The notes beneath the pieces were generated by a model that was given only the letters and a program-made list of their open reading frames with translations, had not been told where the DNA came from and did no database searches. 64,000 nt of DNA from Hypomesus transpacificus (taxonomy: Eukaryota; Chordata; Actinopteri; Osmeriformes; Osmeridae). A program made the translations under genes and the position numbers. Below, piece after piece: positions 1 to 12,345 of the stretch. Position 1 is the first letter of the stretch, and each line of letters starts with the position of its first letter. The stretch lies in assembly GCF_021917145.1 (NCBI RefSeq), contig NW_025813757.1, forward strand, positions 62,001 to 126,000, read 5' to 3'.

Positions 1-1249
1 CACTTTTTCCTCTTTCGCTCTTTCTTTCTCTCCTTTACGTCTATCTAGAGCGCTATGCCTTTCTCGTATGGCCTTGTGCTCTCTCCCCCCCGTTTTTTTT
101 ATACCAGAGAAACTAGTGAAAAGACAGGTTGGTTTGGATGGGTAGCTAGCTGGCACCTAGCTTGTGCCACTCCCTGAGGTTTGGAATGAGAAACTCCCCG
201 TTGAAGCTCTGTGGTCACACAGTTCGAAGTCCCCTGTAATAAAGCGGCTCCCAAATAGCCCTTCTGAAATATGTGCTAGAATTCAGTTTAGTGTCTCCGC
301 TCTTTCACGTTCCTGATACTTTTTTTCTACCGACCGTCGTCTTTGTGGGATCATATGAAGGAGTTATTTTTTTCTTTTTCTTGCTTTTGAAGTTTTACGA
401 ATCATGTAAATTTCAGCTTTGGAGGTTTTGTGTGTTTAATATAGCGTGGTTCCGCCCCCTCCTCCCCACCAAGGGTTCAGTGACATGTCGTTACACTGTT
501 GACAGAATGCTTGAATTTGAAACTAGAAACATTTGTCTTTCCCTTGTGACGGTTATAGACATTATACGTGTGTTGTGTAGGGGGGGGGGGGGGGTGAGGA
601 TTATTTGAAAGGCACACCGTTAAGCATGTATAATGTTCTGTATTTGGTTGTCTCCGGTGGATGTTTGGGGATGGAGGCAGAATCCTGAGAGGGTTCTAGA
701 ACACTCGTCACACCACCATTCTCCCTGCCCACTTTTCTGTAGAATGCTCAGCTGATTGGCTGATCTCAAATCAATTGATGGGAAGGGTTTCAGGTGTACA
801 CTACTGAGAAAAATGGAGGGTTAGGGTGTGAAGTGGTACTGGTCTTGCCTCTTCTAGTTGCTTCTCCAGGTAGCAGTGATGACCCTTCCTGCCCCGTTTC
901 TTTCCGCTGTTCAAATAAGGGAGTTTATCCTAAATAGATCTCACAAGTAATTATTACTGTTTTAATATTTTGGAATTTTATGTGTTTGAAACTGATTTTC
1001 TAATTTTGCTCCAATTAGATTTTTTTTGTCGGTTTATTTTTGTTTTCCTCCTGTAAGTACTGAATGTACAAAGATTAAAACAATAAATTTAAAGTTAAAC
1101 ATTTCGTTTTCCAAGTTGTGTTCATTTGTGTTCTATTTCCTCAGTTTAACTGAGATGTGTTTATCTTAATTTAACTGAAGCATGCCATTTGGTTTGAGTG
1201 CCACCTACTGGTCATAATTTCTACCTGCATGAACACACAACGCCACACT
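1..1249. other. Unassigned AT-rich sequence, possibly 3' UTR of a gene left of the window
   Basis: I see no coding exon here. The stretch is T-rich, has a 14-base G run near 581-594, and carries AATAAA hexamers near 238 and at 1082-1087, each in a context compatible with a plus-strand 3' UTR. That reading is an inference; nothing links it to a named gene. Confidence 0.35.
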
Positions 1250-2340
1250 TTAACCCTTTCCTGCCGGACCATTCAAATATGGGTCGAAAAAGACCCATAG
1301 AACCCGCCTTAATAACTTTGCCATCCAATCACCGATTTTATTTCTGAAAACTGCCAGATACTCATGACAACTTAAGCTCAAAGCACATATCATTGGTTAA
1401 GGGGTTAGTGGGAGGGGGAAATAAATCTATCGTCTGCAACGGCAGCCATTGTTTTCTGAGGCGGAGCCAGAGCGGAGACCATGGGAGATTGCCTACAGTG
1501 TTAGATATACAGCTTCGAATTGAAATCGGAGACGATATTATGAGTTAAGACAAGTTCCTTAATTTGTGTTGTCAATATTGTCTATTAAAAGTCTCAACTT
1601 TTTACTTACGAAGAATTTGTTTGTGGGAGTGACGCAAGTGTTTTCAGGAAAGAATGAAGTGTCCGGCTTGGCCGTTTGTGACAGGCAGCAATGACGGTAG
1701 TAGCACTGTTTAGCTTCAATTTGAGCAGATTTCTAAAAAAACTTCGAAAAACAACATTAACTAGGTAGATTATGTATACTCTAAGCTAAATGTACATGCC
1801 TTGTTTGGCCAATTCGGTCGATTGTGGAAGAAACTCGAACGTTTTTTACTTATCGAGAGGAGTATCTAGCCATAGCGCTAGCTGCTTTTAGCTGCTTTTG
1901 GGACAGGATAATTCCGGTTTCCCCCATGTCTCCACTAGTCACAAGAATGGTCATAACTTTTAATCAAAATAAGGTATTTCTAATCTGTCTTCTGTTCTAC
2001 ATTGCCCACAGACTTGTGGATATTCCACCTACTCAAAGTTTTTCTCTATCTTGTAATTAAAGTGGTGACAAATTCAGTTGTCTGATGAGGTATGGTGGAT
2101 GGAGAAGTTTTTGTTAAAAATATCTACCTGAAACCACTTTGATAAAATATGATTTGCCTTAAGTAATCATATATTCATTGACATGATAAAAATCCCCTAG
2201 TTCTCCTCTTCAAGATGGTATAAACAGTTAAGGTGTATGATTTTATATGAAAATCCATAAAATATGAATATTAATATGCATATCATATTTCAACAGCATA
2301 TGGAATGTTCGGAATTTTGTATTAGGCAGTAAAGGGTTAA
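1250..2340. mobile_element. Non-autonomous piggyBac-like DNA transposon relic (about 1.08 kb)
   Basis: The element is bounded by TTAA at 1250-1253 and TTAA at 2337-2340. Its ends are inverted: CCCTTTCCTGCC on the left and GGCAGTAAAGGG on the right, differing at one base. TTAA target duplication and CCC-starting ends are the hallmark of the piggyBac superfamily. A subterminal GGGTC...GACCC palindrome lies near 1279-1294, also common in these elements. No transposase coding sequence is visible, so it would depend on an enzyme encoded elsewhere. The right end stops about 18 bases from the likely ajuba poly(A) signal. Confidence 0.75.
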
Positions 2341-2357
2341 ACACAAAAAGGAAAATA

Positions 2358-2363
2358 TTTATT
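2358..2363 (-). terminator. Likely ajuba poly(A) signal (AATAAA on minus strand)
   Basis: TTTATT on the plus strand reads AATAAA on the minus strand, about 530 bases downstream of the ajuba stop codon. It is the last good hexamer before the piggyBac relic. Position and strand fit; cleavage is not demonstrated. Confidence 0.45.
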
Positions 2364-2889
2364 AATAATTACAACAGATACAGGAATGTATTTTTTTTGT
2401 ACTTGTACAGAAACACAAATCTCTTATGGTAAACAAAAATCCAAATGTTTAAGTGCAAATTGTTTGCTAATTACATTAAATACAGAACTTAACAAAATTA
2501 ATCCCTTGTTCTTTTCTAGCGAACAGTAGCCATGTAGGGGGTGGGGAATAAAAACAGTAGTTTGGCCTGTTATTCCCACTCTGAGACCATGTACAGTATC
2601 GGTACAGTGATGATCTGAAGAGCAGCAGGACTCTTATTGTGAAGCACCAGGGTTAGAAATCAAGCTGAAGGCACTTGTGTCTGTCATAATCAGGACCCAG
2701 CCTGTATAGGTGAGAGCATATGCTGCCTTCAGAGTAAAAGTCTCTCTGTTTCGGCTTGTTTGTGTCTGAGCTCGTCGAGGAGAGACCTTCAAGAAGATCT
2801 GGACCCCCCCTGGGTGTGCAAGAGGAGGGGTTGGTCTACACTGTGTGTGTGTGTGTGTGTGTGTGAGAAGTCTTGTAGCTGCATAGTTG

Positions 2890-3179
2890 TCAGTGTACGT
2901 TGTGGGGGGTGGTGTTGGGGGCGATGCACACTCTGGCCATGTGACAGGGATGACAGAGGAGATGTGAGTCCAGAGGAAAGCACTGAGACCCCGGCTGGTC
3001 AGACAGCTGCTTCCGACACTCCTGGAGAACGACAGACAAGGAAGTAGGAGAGAGAGAGGAGGGAGAGAGGAGAGAGAGAGGAGTGAGGAGAGGGAAGAGA
3101 GAGAGGAGTGAGAGAGAAAGGAGTGAGAGAGAGGAGTGAGAGAGAGAGGACAGAGAAAGAGGAGAGAGGAGTGAGAGGG

Positions 3180-3218
<39 letters not shown>

Positions 3219-5867
3219 TGAGGAGAGGGAAGAGAGAGAGGAGTGAGAGAGAGAGGAGAGGGAAGAGAGAGCACAACAACAAAATCAATCCAGTGATGTG
3301 TGCAGCACAGACTATAGTGCTACTCAGCTCTCCACCCTGGCTGTTATAACTCATCAGACCGGCGTTGCTGGTAGGCGGTCAAGTGAGTTGAAAGGTCAGG
3401 TGGCAGAGATGCGGCGCGGTGAAGGTCAAGTCAGGGTGGAAGCAGTACTGACCAGGGATACCTGGGACACTAGTGTGAACTAACCCCGAAGGTCCTTATG
3501 ACAGCACCTGAACACACTGACCAAATGAGGCAAGACGGGGGTCATACTAACCTCACAATGGTAGCACTCAAAGTGATAGTCCTTGTTCATAGACACCACC
3601 CTGAGTATATCCTCGCTGCCCTGTGTCGCAAAACAAACAGAACGACAGAGATTAGGTGCCTGAGAAATGACAGCAACAGAAAGAAAAAAAAGTACATCCT
3701 TGTTGACTTAGGCAGGGATGATATAGCATGTATCCATGCATTCATCCAGTTCCCTATACACACCATTACCTAAGGTTAGATTAAACACACACACACTCAC
3801 ACAACACACCTGCCATAGGCACTCACCTCAGTAGGTAAGATGGGTTGTAAACAGGCAGCGCATTTAGGAGCGAAGGTTCTGTAACATCAGCAGAAAGGGA
3901 GAGAATGTAGGAAATTGACACGGGACTCTGCTTGGGCTTGTCAGCAGCATCAAGGAGATGGTGTGTGTGGTGTGTGTGTGGGTGTGAGTGTGTGTATGTG
4001 TGGTGGAGAGGGGGGGGGGAGTTAAGGCTCAGTGACAGACCTGCACATTAAGCCGCCTCTACAGAAAGCTATAAAAACAGGAGTTACGAGGCCCCCCTGT
4101 CTTACTGAGTTACAGTGACCGGTGGCTATAGTAGCAGTGTGATGCTTAGCACATGATGTCCTCGGCAGAACATAACAACACACAGCCTATGCCTTCTTCT
4201 AAGTCAATGTAAAGAATGTCGAACGCACACAGACACAGACAGATCAGAGTAACCACTTCAAACATCCCTGTGACCCGAACTGAACTCAGAAGAAGCACTG
4301 CAAGGGGGGGGGGGTTTGAGGCTGGAGACGGGGATGGTTCAGACTAACTTGTTGTAGTCTGTCACACAGTAGATGTTGCTCTGATGGTCCACAGTGAAGG
4401 GGACTCCGTCCAGAGCCTTGGAACACACCACACAGCGGAAGCAGCCCGGGTGGTACGAGTTCCCCATGGCCTGCAGGATCTGAGGGGCCGCAGAGGGTCA
4501 CCAACCATAGACACACACTCTCTCTTATCTCACACATTTGAAAGGTTGGCGTGTTATTGATGCCCACTCACCTGTTCCAAAATCAAGTGACCACACACAC
4601 TGCATTTCTCCGCTGCGGCCTGGAAGCCCGAGAACTGGAAAGAAGACCAGAAGGGAGAGATGATGGTGGTGGTGTTAATGAAGGACCTGGCCGGCCACAG
4701 AGAACCATCTGGAAGCCATGTTGATGAACGCCACAGAGTGATGTCATGTTAACCCCCTTAGGGGGTGAGGATTTTGCTCTTTTCTTGTAAGTCGCTTTGG
4801 ATAAAAGCGTCTGCTAAATGACTACATGATTGTGAGCCTAGCTGGAATGTGCTTGGCCTTGACCTCGTCTCTCACCATGTAATCCTCTTTACAGTACACA
4901 GACCCGTTGACGTTGTAGAAGTCCTTGTTCCTCAGAGTGCGTCCTGAAAGGCCGGCAGACAAACGCAAAACACACACAGAGACAGGTGAGACGCAGATAG
5001 CCAACCGGTGAAGGCAGCTCACGAGGTGTGTAAATATGTGTGTGTGTGTGTACATTCTAAACGTTACGGCATTTGGTTTAAAACAGGGCTTCATAGTGAA
5101 CGCGGAGCCGTTCGAATGCACCTCGCGTTCCTCCTCGTCGGCCAGGGAGGTACCAACTCACCGCAGGACACGCAGGTGAAGCAGCGTGTATGGTAGAGGC
5201 TGTCCAGGGCCTGGCAGGCGTTGTCCGCGCCGTACACACCTCTGGCACACTTCACACAGGTCCCTACCAACACAGCCAACACAACAGGGCCCACATCAGT
5301 CAAGACTCGCTCCTTTCCACGCCTTGACAAAAGACACGGTGTTGGAGAACGCACTCTGGAATCTGACTCAGTGTCAACAGTGAAAATCCCCCCCTCACTC
5401 ACTCACTCACACACTCACTCACACACTCATTCTACCCTTCAGTCTCTGCCACGGAGTCTCTTGTCTGTTTCCCCGGCGCTAAGCTGGTTCGGCTGCTCCG
5501 AGACGGAGGAGCGGTAGAAGTGTGTGTGTGTGTCCCGAGGGCACAAATACCTGAGCAGAAAAACAGGCTGCTTCACACCGCCCCTGCACACGCCAAGGCA
5601 GGGTTACACACATGCCGCACACGCATGACTCACGCCCCCCACACACACACACACGGCTTCATTATCGTGGCCCCGAGTCACATCAAAAACACACGTTGGC
5701 ACGCATCCTGCCACACACACACACACATATGTTAGCAGTCTTGGCTTTAACCTACTGTATGACTCATGCCAATGGACAGAGCAGTGTTTATCGGAAACGT
5801 ATAATTTGTCTGAACCAAGGGGCTGGGCTTTGTAGTTTATTGTATAGAGAACTGAGAACTTTCAGTG

Positions 5868-5921
<54 letters not shown>

Positions 5922-7804
5922 GGTTTAATGACTTTGAACCCGTGTCTTTAATGTCTGCGTGTCAGCTATGTTAATTCCACACTGCTTTCATCCCTCTTCT
6001 TCTCCTATGCTCAATTGAACAGCCCTGGATAGGTTACTGGAAGCTTCAGTTTGTTTTTCCTTCCCTCAGCTTTGCTCGCCTGGTAATGCCCTGCAAGTCC
6101 CTGCAAGACCTGGAGCCATCCATCCACTCTTTCATCCATCAATCTGTCTATCCGTCCATCCATCCATTCACCCATACAGTCCTTTCATTAAAACATGAAA
6201 CACTGTCCACCGCGAGGACAACAAGAAAGCTCAAGAGAATGAGATGATCTCACCAAAGAACTCCTGGCGGCTTTCAGAAGCCTCCCTCCCCGTCCCTGGA
6301 TCCTCCTGGCCTTTGATTGGTCCTCCGGCCGAGGCAGGGACCAGTGTCGCAGGCTTGGCGAGGCCTTTGATTGGAGCATTGTGCTCCTTGAGCATCAGTC
6401 CCCCCAGCCCCCCTAGTAACCCGTCCCCTTCCAGCGCCGCGTCCCTTAGCAACAGACGAGTCAGTTCCTCCTGGTACCGGGTACCCGGCAGGTCTGAGTA
6501 GCGAGCCCGTTCCCCGGCCAGACCTCCCGCCTCCTCTCCCCTGACGCCGCTCCGCTGTTCGTCCCACCACTCCGGTCCAGCCCGGTAGCACGCAGCCGCG
6601 GGGCTGCCCACGGCGGGCGGGTAAGAATGCCGGCTATCCTGGACCCCTTGTCCACACATAGCCCCCGCATCCATGTAATGCATCCAGCCCTCTGCCGAGT
6701 GCGCTCCGCCGGCCCTTCCCGGCCCAGCGTACCCCGACGCCCCCAGCTGCAGGGAGGAGAACTGCTGCTGCTGCGGCCCGGCGGAGGAGGTGCTGTGGCG
6801 GGTGTCGTAGCTCAGGCTGATGCCGCTGGTTCGGTTGCTGCTGCAGCGGCTCCCCATGGGGCTCCCGCCGCCTCCTCCGCTGGCCGTGCTGGAGGCGAAG
6901 CTGGACCTGGGGCTGACTAGCACAGACTCCTGTAGGCTGAAGGAGGAGCAGGGGCTCAGGGTCGGCCCCGGGGGGTAGAAGAAGCCCCCTCCTCCTCCTC
7001 CTCCTCCCCCCATGTCGGAGGGCCGGTGCGGCGGGTGGGAGAGGGAGGCTGGTCTGGGGCTCTCCCAGAGCTCGCTGCCGGTGCTCAGCCGCTTGTAGAA
7101 CAGCGCCTCCTGGAGAGAGAAGCGCTTGTGGCGCTCCGGCTCAGAGAGGTAGGCCGGTTCCGCCAGGGCCCCAGGGCGCGGGGCGGAGCCGTAGGCCGAG
7201 AGGAGGGGTATGGTGGGGGAACGGAGAGGGGGGGAGGCTGAGAGAGGAGCTGATGGCGCCGGACCAGCTGCTGGAGCTCCAGGGAGTAACGGCGCTGGTT
7301 CAGGGAGGCCTTGGATCCGAACGCTCCCATGGACGGGTCGCCGCAGTCTCCTCCCAGGCCCGACTCCCGGCGCATCTGGATGTCCACGCCCTCGCCCAGG
7401 TAGCAGGAGGCGCGCTGTTGGGGGGAGCGGCGTCGGAGAGGCGCCAAGGTCGACGGGTGGTGCTGGTCGCCGTCGGGGGGCAGCGGGGTGGAGGTGGTCA
7501 ACGGAGAGAGCAGCTGAGACGAAGATCCTCCCATTCCCTTGCTGCCTCGTCCAATCATCGCCCCGCTGGTCTCGTTGGGGGGTTGAGAGGCGAGGGAAAA
7601 CTGACCGGGCCTTGAGGGCGAGGAGGAAGCAGTGTTGGGCGTTGGTGGAAGTCCACTGCTGCTGATGCTGGTGATGCCGCTGTTGCCATTGCTGTTATTG
7701 GCATTCGCCAATTCCTTTTTTTCCTTTTTTGAACTTGCAAATTTCACACTTCCTGAATCAGTCAGTTTCAACTTTTCCAATAGCTTAGTTCCAAGTCGGT
7801 CCAT
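2890..7804 (-). CDS. ajuba: Ajuba LIM-domain protein (eight coding exons, one frame break)
   Basis: Scaffold of the Ajuba/LIMD1/WTIP (zyxin-like) family, which acts at adherens junctions, in Hippo (LATS) signalling and in the nucleus. Coding exons on the minus strand: 7804-6254, 5263-5162, 4943-4876, 4634-4572, 4479-4349, 3878-3827, 3620-3552 and 3021-2890. The start [14 protein letters not shown] and the pre-LIM stretch containing [13 protein letters not shown] match Ajuba rather than LIMD1. Three C-terminal LIM domains follow: [12 protein letters not shown] begins LIM1, [15 protein letters not shown]2, and [18 protein letters not shown]3, ending in [12 protein letters not shown]. The spliced CDS is 2168 nt, one base short of a multiple of three. 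The N-terminal frame (7804-7235) and the frame carrying [11 protein letters not shown] and all LIM domains are offset by one base, with the break at a G7 run at 7228-7234. A sequencing or assembly deletion in the homopolymer is the simplest reading; corrected length would be about 722 residues. Confidence 0.93.
3040..3275. repeat. GA-rich minisatellite in ajuba intron 7
   Basis: Irregular tandem copies of GAGAGAGGAGTGAGGAGAGG-like units fill the intron just upstream of the last ajuba exon. On the transcribed strand this is pure pyrimidine (TCTC, CTCC) and runs to within about 20 bases of the acceptor. Confidence 0.85.
4785..4826 (+). repeat. Partial tRNA-derived fish SINE (3' tail only)
   Basis: Only the conserved tail remains, around GTAAGTCGCTTTGGATAAAA and GCGTCTGCTAAATGACTA. 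The same tail ends the full copies elsewhere in this window. It lies in the ajuba intron between exons 3 and 4. Confidence 0.75.
5868..5918. repeat. (GT)n microsatellite in ajuba intron 1
   Basis: About 22 nearly uninterrupted GT dinucleotides. Shorter GT tracts lie at 2839-2865 and 5036-5050. Confidence 0.9.
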
Positions 7805-10491
7805 GGTTTGCCTTGTGTTAGTCTGGTGCTAGTTGTTATGTTTCTTGAAATTAGGCAGCTACAACTATGTCATAAGTTAACGCAATAAATACACTATGAA
7901 TTGAAATACACAAACATTTTCAAGTAGGCCTACATCTACAATACAGTTTGTCTACAGTAGTTGAATTGAAATGACAGGGACCAGTCTTAAAACACAAAGA
8001 CAAACAGACAGAGCCACCTCCCACTAAACAGTCATCAAAAATACAGACGAATGCCTAAGAATATGTACACAATAAATACAAAAGATACGTTAAATAAGAC
8101 GTTTAAGACATTTTAGGTTGGCTACATGACGTCCAAATCATGTGATAACTAGCCTACTGTCTTTAGAGTCATCCTGTTCTGACCGCAGAACATCCACACA
8201 GACAGATTGTGAGGGATGCAAGTGTATCCATTGACTAATTTGACTACTTCTACAGTCCTGTCTGTTTCAATACAGCAATGTTGAAAATAAATACGGAAAT
8301 AAATAGAAAACTTGAGTGTAGTTACACTATCGTTGGGGAGTCCGTTTGCTTTAGAGACTTGTCTACGTCGCTCCACACCTGCATCTCTCTTCAGTTGAAA
8401 AATGGTCCATTGGACTTGTAGCCGAATGGTCAAGAGCCAACTGCGAGTTGTTTCCGCTATTTGCCCAACAAATAATTACACTACTCAAATTTCCCAATTA
8501 CAACCTCTCTGTTCTTGTAGTTGTTCTTCTTCTTCTTTTCCGTTATATTGAAAGGGCAAGATAGTCCATTGACTCCGTTATCCTTTAGACTGCGTGGGCT
8601 TTTCAGTGCAATGTGGGCAAGCTCCTTGGTAGATCGGTTTTCTCGTCGTTCTGGGGTCCAGTGTAGACAGGAAAATATGTTCTTTCTTTCAGTATAAACG
8701 GTTGCAAATGCTTTCTTTCACTTTCAAGCCTAAAACATTTTTAGAGGAAGAAACGAGAAGAGATTGGGGGCGCACAAAGAAAAAACATGCAGCCTTCGAC
8801 GTTTCAAGAATGTGGATATTCCTTTCATTCCCCGTTTTCAAAAGAATGTTATCTTTGCTGCAAAAACAAGCATTGAAGTTCAGAGAGAGCGGGAAGCATG
8901 CGTTCGCTGACTACAAAGTGTTCTTAACTGACCAAACTGAATTCACTGATAATCAAGAATAAATACATTCTGCGAGTGTATCACACATTCAAGAACTTTG
9001 TTTCTTCCTTCCCCCAATTTACTTACCTCCCCCTCTTTTCCTTTATCTGGCAGTGGTGCTGTGACTCGTTTTTCTCCAAACAGGGACACCTTCCCCACCA
9101 GCAAGCGCGCATGGATACCACCCTGCAATATTATTCGTCATTCATACGCAAACTTCTCAGTGGTTTGGGGTAAATGCTGTCCCATTTCATGCACGGCACA
9201 TTGTAATAAGACATAAGTATTTATTAACTACTATTTGAAGTTTAACAACAGGTATATGAATGACCGCGGATGAATCATATTTAGACAAATATAGACTACT
9301 CTATTATGGATGGGTTAAATGTTTTTTTCTATAGGTGCTTGAACTTTTATTGTGAGGTTTATAGAGCTCTCGGTATCCAATTTAATTATGAGCTTAGTAG
9401 CCTACCTCTGTATCTTATCTCGTGAGAGTTGGTTAACTACTGAGTTATTAGCTAGTATTATTACACAACCATATGACCTCTCAGGTGAGTTATTGTCCTG
9501 TCGTTAACAAAACCACACGTTTTCAGCATTCTAAAGTAGCCTATAGAATAACTTGCAGGAATACATACCTAATATTCCGTTTGTTTTTTCTTGTCACGTA
9601 AGACAGAAAGTAGATTCATTGCAAGTTAGCAACACTTGCAATCGCTACAGATGCAAACTAAATGCAGCTGCACTATTTTGTTGTGCCTCCAGTCTCTGGA
9701 ATGTGCGGAAGGACATTAGTTAGTAACACGACGGGGCATTTTTTCAGCGTGTGTGTGTTCTCCAAGGACGATGCAAAGTAAACAATTCGCTTTTCCAGGA
9801 CATTTTAGACAATTTACTTCTATGCAGCTAGAGTTATTTGTGGGGCATCACGCCGAAATGATTCGAGTCCAATTTAAACTAGTTTACTAATGTACTAGAT
9901 TGGACTAGATTCTTTATTATTTTGGCTGCCCCGGAGCCCCCCTCCCTTCTGTTCCCTTGTTCCTAGTCTTTCATTGCTCTTGCGGTCCGCTAAAACGAGC
10001 GAGCTCAGCCTCTCCCTAGACTTGCACTCGCACAGTCATTTAGACGAGTAAAGACTTGTTCTTTGGTAGCAAATGAATGCTACAGTACCTGGTGCCTACC
10101 CAGAACACAAGAAAAGCATTTTTTCTAATGTGATACACATGACTTATATGGCTTTTTTTCTTATTTTTATACACCCATTAGCTTACCTGTCTAAGCTGTA
10201 CTTGTTTGACCCTCAACAGTGAATCGTATTTACCTACATTTCTTTATTTTGAATATCCGGACTGTTTCGGTAAAATCAAGGGTGTACAATTTACAAACAA
10301 GTTTATTAACTATCCCAATCGTACAATTAAGCTGAATAGGGTTCGTGATTTTTTCAAATGTAATCTGACACAGGATTACTTAAAAGCCACAATGGAACAA
10401 CTTTATGGCTGTAATAAACTACATAAGTTAATTCTGGCATCTGCTCGCGTATCTCCACCGCCATCTACCGGTCAACAACAAAACTGTAAAC
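7805..10491. other. Ajuba-mrpl52 intergenic region; divergent promoters expected
   Basis: The two genes are head to head with about 2.7 kb between start codons. I found no convincing coding exon, RNA gene or transposon end. The part next to ajuba (7805-8700) probably contains its 5' UTR and promoter, and the last few hundred bases the mrpl52 promoter. No TATA box or specific operator can be defended. Confidence 0.4.
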
Positions 10492-11409
10492 ATGGCGGCG
10501 ACCATCAGGACGTTGTGTTGCACAGGTAAGGGGTTCTTTGCTATAAGTAACCGAATATAGCTACTGTTATATTACTCGTGCTTATGGCTTTCTGCTACGT
10601 AAATACTCACCGATATCTCCATCTATATTTCTGACGAGATCTCAGGTTTCAGCAAGTTCATACTAGCCAAAGCACTAGCATGAGGTTAGGCTAGCGTTGG
10701 TAGCTAGCTCTGTAGTCTCGTTAACATTATGTGGATTCAATGACATCAATTATTGTTTTTACAGTTTTTCAACACTCCAGTCGGCACATATCGACGACTT
10801 GTGGTGTCCGAGGAGGGCTTAAATGGAGATTAGAGTAGGTACTACTAAACACTTGGGTGAACGGTTTAATATTTAGCTATAGACTACACAGTAATCGATG
10901 TGGTTTTTATTTGCAATTGTTCTCACCTTCAGGCATGGTTTAGCCCGTAGTGGATCAGAGTACGGCCCTCTAACAGATCTCCCTGACTGGTCCTTTGCTG
11001 GTAAATCTACAGATTACTAGTTTTTGTGCTTGGGATTTTTCAGTACAAATTTGTCTTGTGTATTTGGCATGAATGTAACTCCTGATCCCAGTCTGTTTTC
11101 ACCTATCCAGATGGCCGGCCTGCACCTCCAATGAAAGGACAGCTGAGGAGAAAAGAAGAAAGACAAGCACTGACAGTGAGTTTGTACTTGACATTTCTTA
11201 AATGTATTTATTACGACTCTATTGCCTTCTCGTCCTTTTATCACTCTCTTTTTTGTCTTCAGAGACGTATTGTGGCCCTAGAAACAGAGATTGATAAAGG
11301 GATGGACCAGTGGGAACAGAAGCAAGAATTGGCCAAAGAGATGGAGATGCAGAAGAATTCCCTCCTGCTCAAACGTAAAGGAAACTCATTATTGAAGAAG
11401 AACAAATAA
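10492..11409 (+). CDS. mrpl52: Mitochondrial large ribosomal subunit protein mL52
   Basis: Component of the 39S subunit of the mitochondrial ribosome. Five coding exons: 10492-10525, 10765-10834, 10933-11000, 11111-11175 and 11263-11409, giving 127 residues in one closed frame (384 nt with stop). The start [10 protein letters not shown] lies at the beginning of a basic, Ser/Thr-rich presequence typical of matrix import. The diagnostic core is [20 protein letters not shown] followed by [12 protein letters not shown], closely matching mammalian MRPL52. A charged coiled-coil-like tail ends in LLKKNK. Every junction has GT/AG ends. The AATAAA signal overlaps the stop codon. Gene identity is firm; the exact presequence cleavage site is not visible. 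Confidence 0.95.
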
Positions 11410-11410
11410 A
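11405..11410 (+). terminator. Poly(A) signal overlapping the mrpl52 stop codon
   Basis: The last Lys codon and the TAA stop together spell AATAAA, followed by T-rich and GT-rich sequence (11410-11450) that could serve as a downstream element. If used, the 3' UTR would be only about 20 bases. Confidence 0.6.
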
Positions 11411-12229
11411 GAGTTATTGGTGATAAAAAAAGAAATCTTGTTCGCTTGTTATTTTCTGCGTATTGTACTTTAACATAATAGTACCACTAGAGAGCAGCGT
11501 TTTACCAGTTAATGTGGTCTGTCAGTCAGTCTCAGCCACCATTTTGTCTCATGTTGCTTCAGGAATCAGGAAGGGTTTTAGAAGGTTATTCTATTCGGGC
11601 CAAGTGAGGCAAGAGAGGGGGTTCAAGACAGAAAAGTAATGATTCAAAGTTTATTTAGTGTATTTTATAAAAATTCCTGCAAAGTCATTTTAACTGTAAT
11701 GACCAGACAGCCTCTTGGAAGTTCAATGGATGTGTGAAAAAGTTTTAATTTGTATGTCATAAGTCCAATTATTGTTGTGTGATTTATACCACACACAAAC
11801 ACACAGGATTAATGTGCAGAGAAAGCCACTTCAGGCCTGTTGTCTGGAAAGATGATTAGGATGATCCTGTTGTGACAACTGCAGCGTTGAGCATGTCTGA
11901 GACACTCTACAGGTGTGGGTCTGGCCAAGCCTCCTTCCCTTAGTCCTTTTGAACTGAGGAACTCATGTAACACTTCATTTAGGTGAGCGTTAGGCTCACT
12001 TCACGAGTGGCTTCAATAAAACGATCCACATTTGAGCTCAAAAAGTATGGGTTGTGCTTTTTTAGGAGGATTATCGATGAGAACACTGTAGAAAAGAATC
12101 GACACAGTTTTATGAAAAGGAGAGACAATATGACTTTTCTTGTGTATTTTGTTAAGTCAGCTTTTAATTAATAGTAGTAATTATGTGTGACTGACTTTTA
12201 CCAGCAGCTTATTTACCAAGTGAGGTAAG

Positions 12230-12230
<1 letters not shown>

Positions 12231-12323
<93 letters not shown>

Positions 12324-12345
12324 CTCTCTCCTCTCTCTCTCTCTT
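12231..12345. repeat. (CT)n microsatellite
   Basis: Over 100 bases of nearly perfect CT repeat with a few single-base interruptions. Confidence 0.95.

Noticed and set aside
1824-2060. 78-residue open frame inside the piggyBac-like element
   Set aside because: No similarity to a piggyBac transposase core and too short; probably chance.
3048-3275. Ser/Leu repeat frames on the minus strand near the last ajuba exon
   Set aside because: Translation of the GA minisatellite; the true exon begins at the acceptor before base 3021.
5520-5974. Two His/Thr-rich open frames in ajuba intron 1
   Set aside because: They are translations of (CA)n and (GT)n microsatellites.
7026-7665. Several plus-strand open frames across the ajuba first exon
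   Set aside because: GC-rich antisense shadows; the minus frame encodes recognisable Ajuba.
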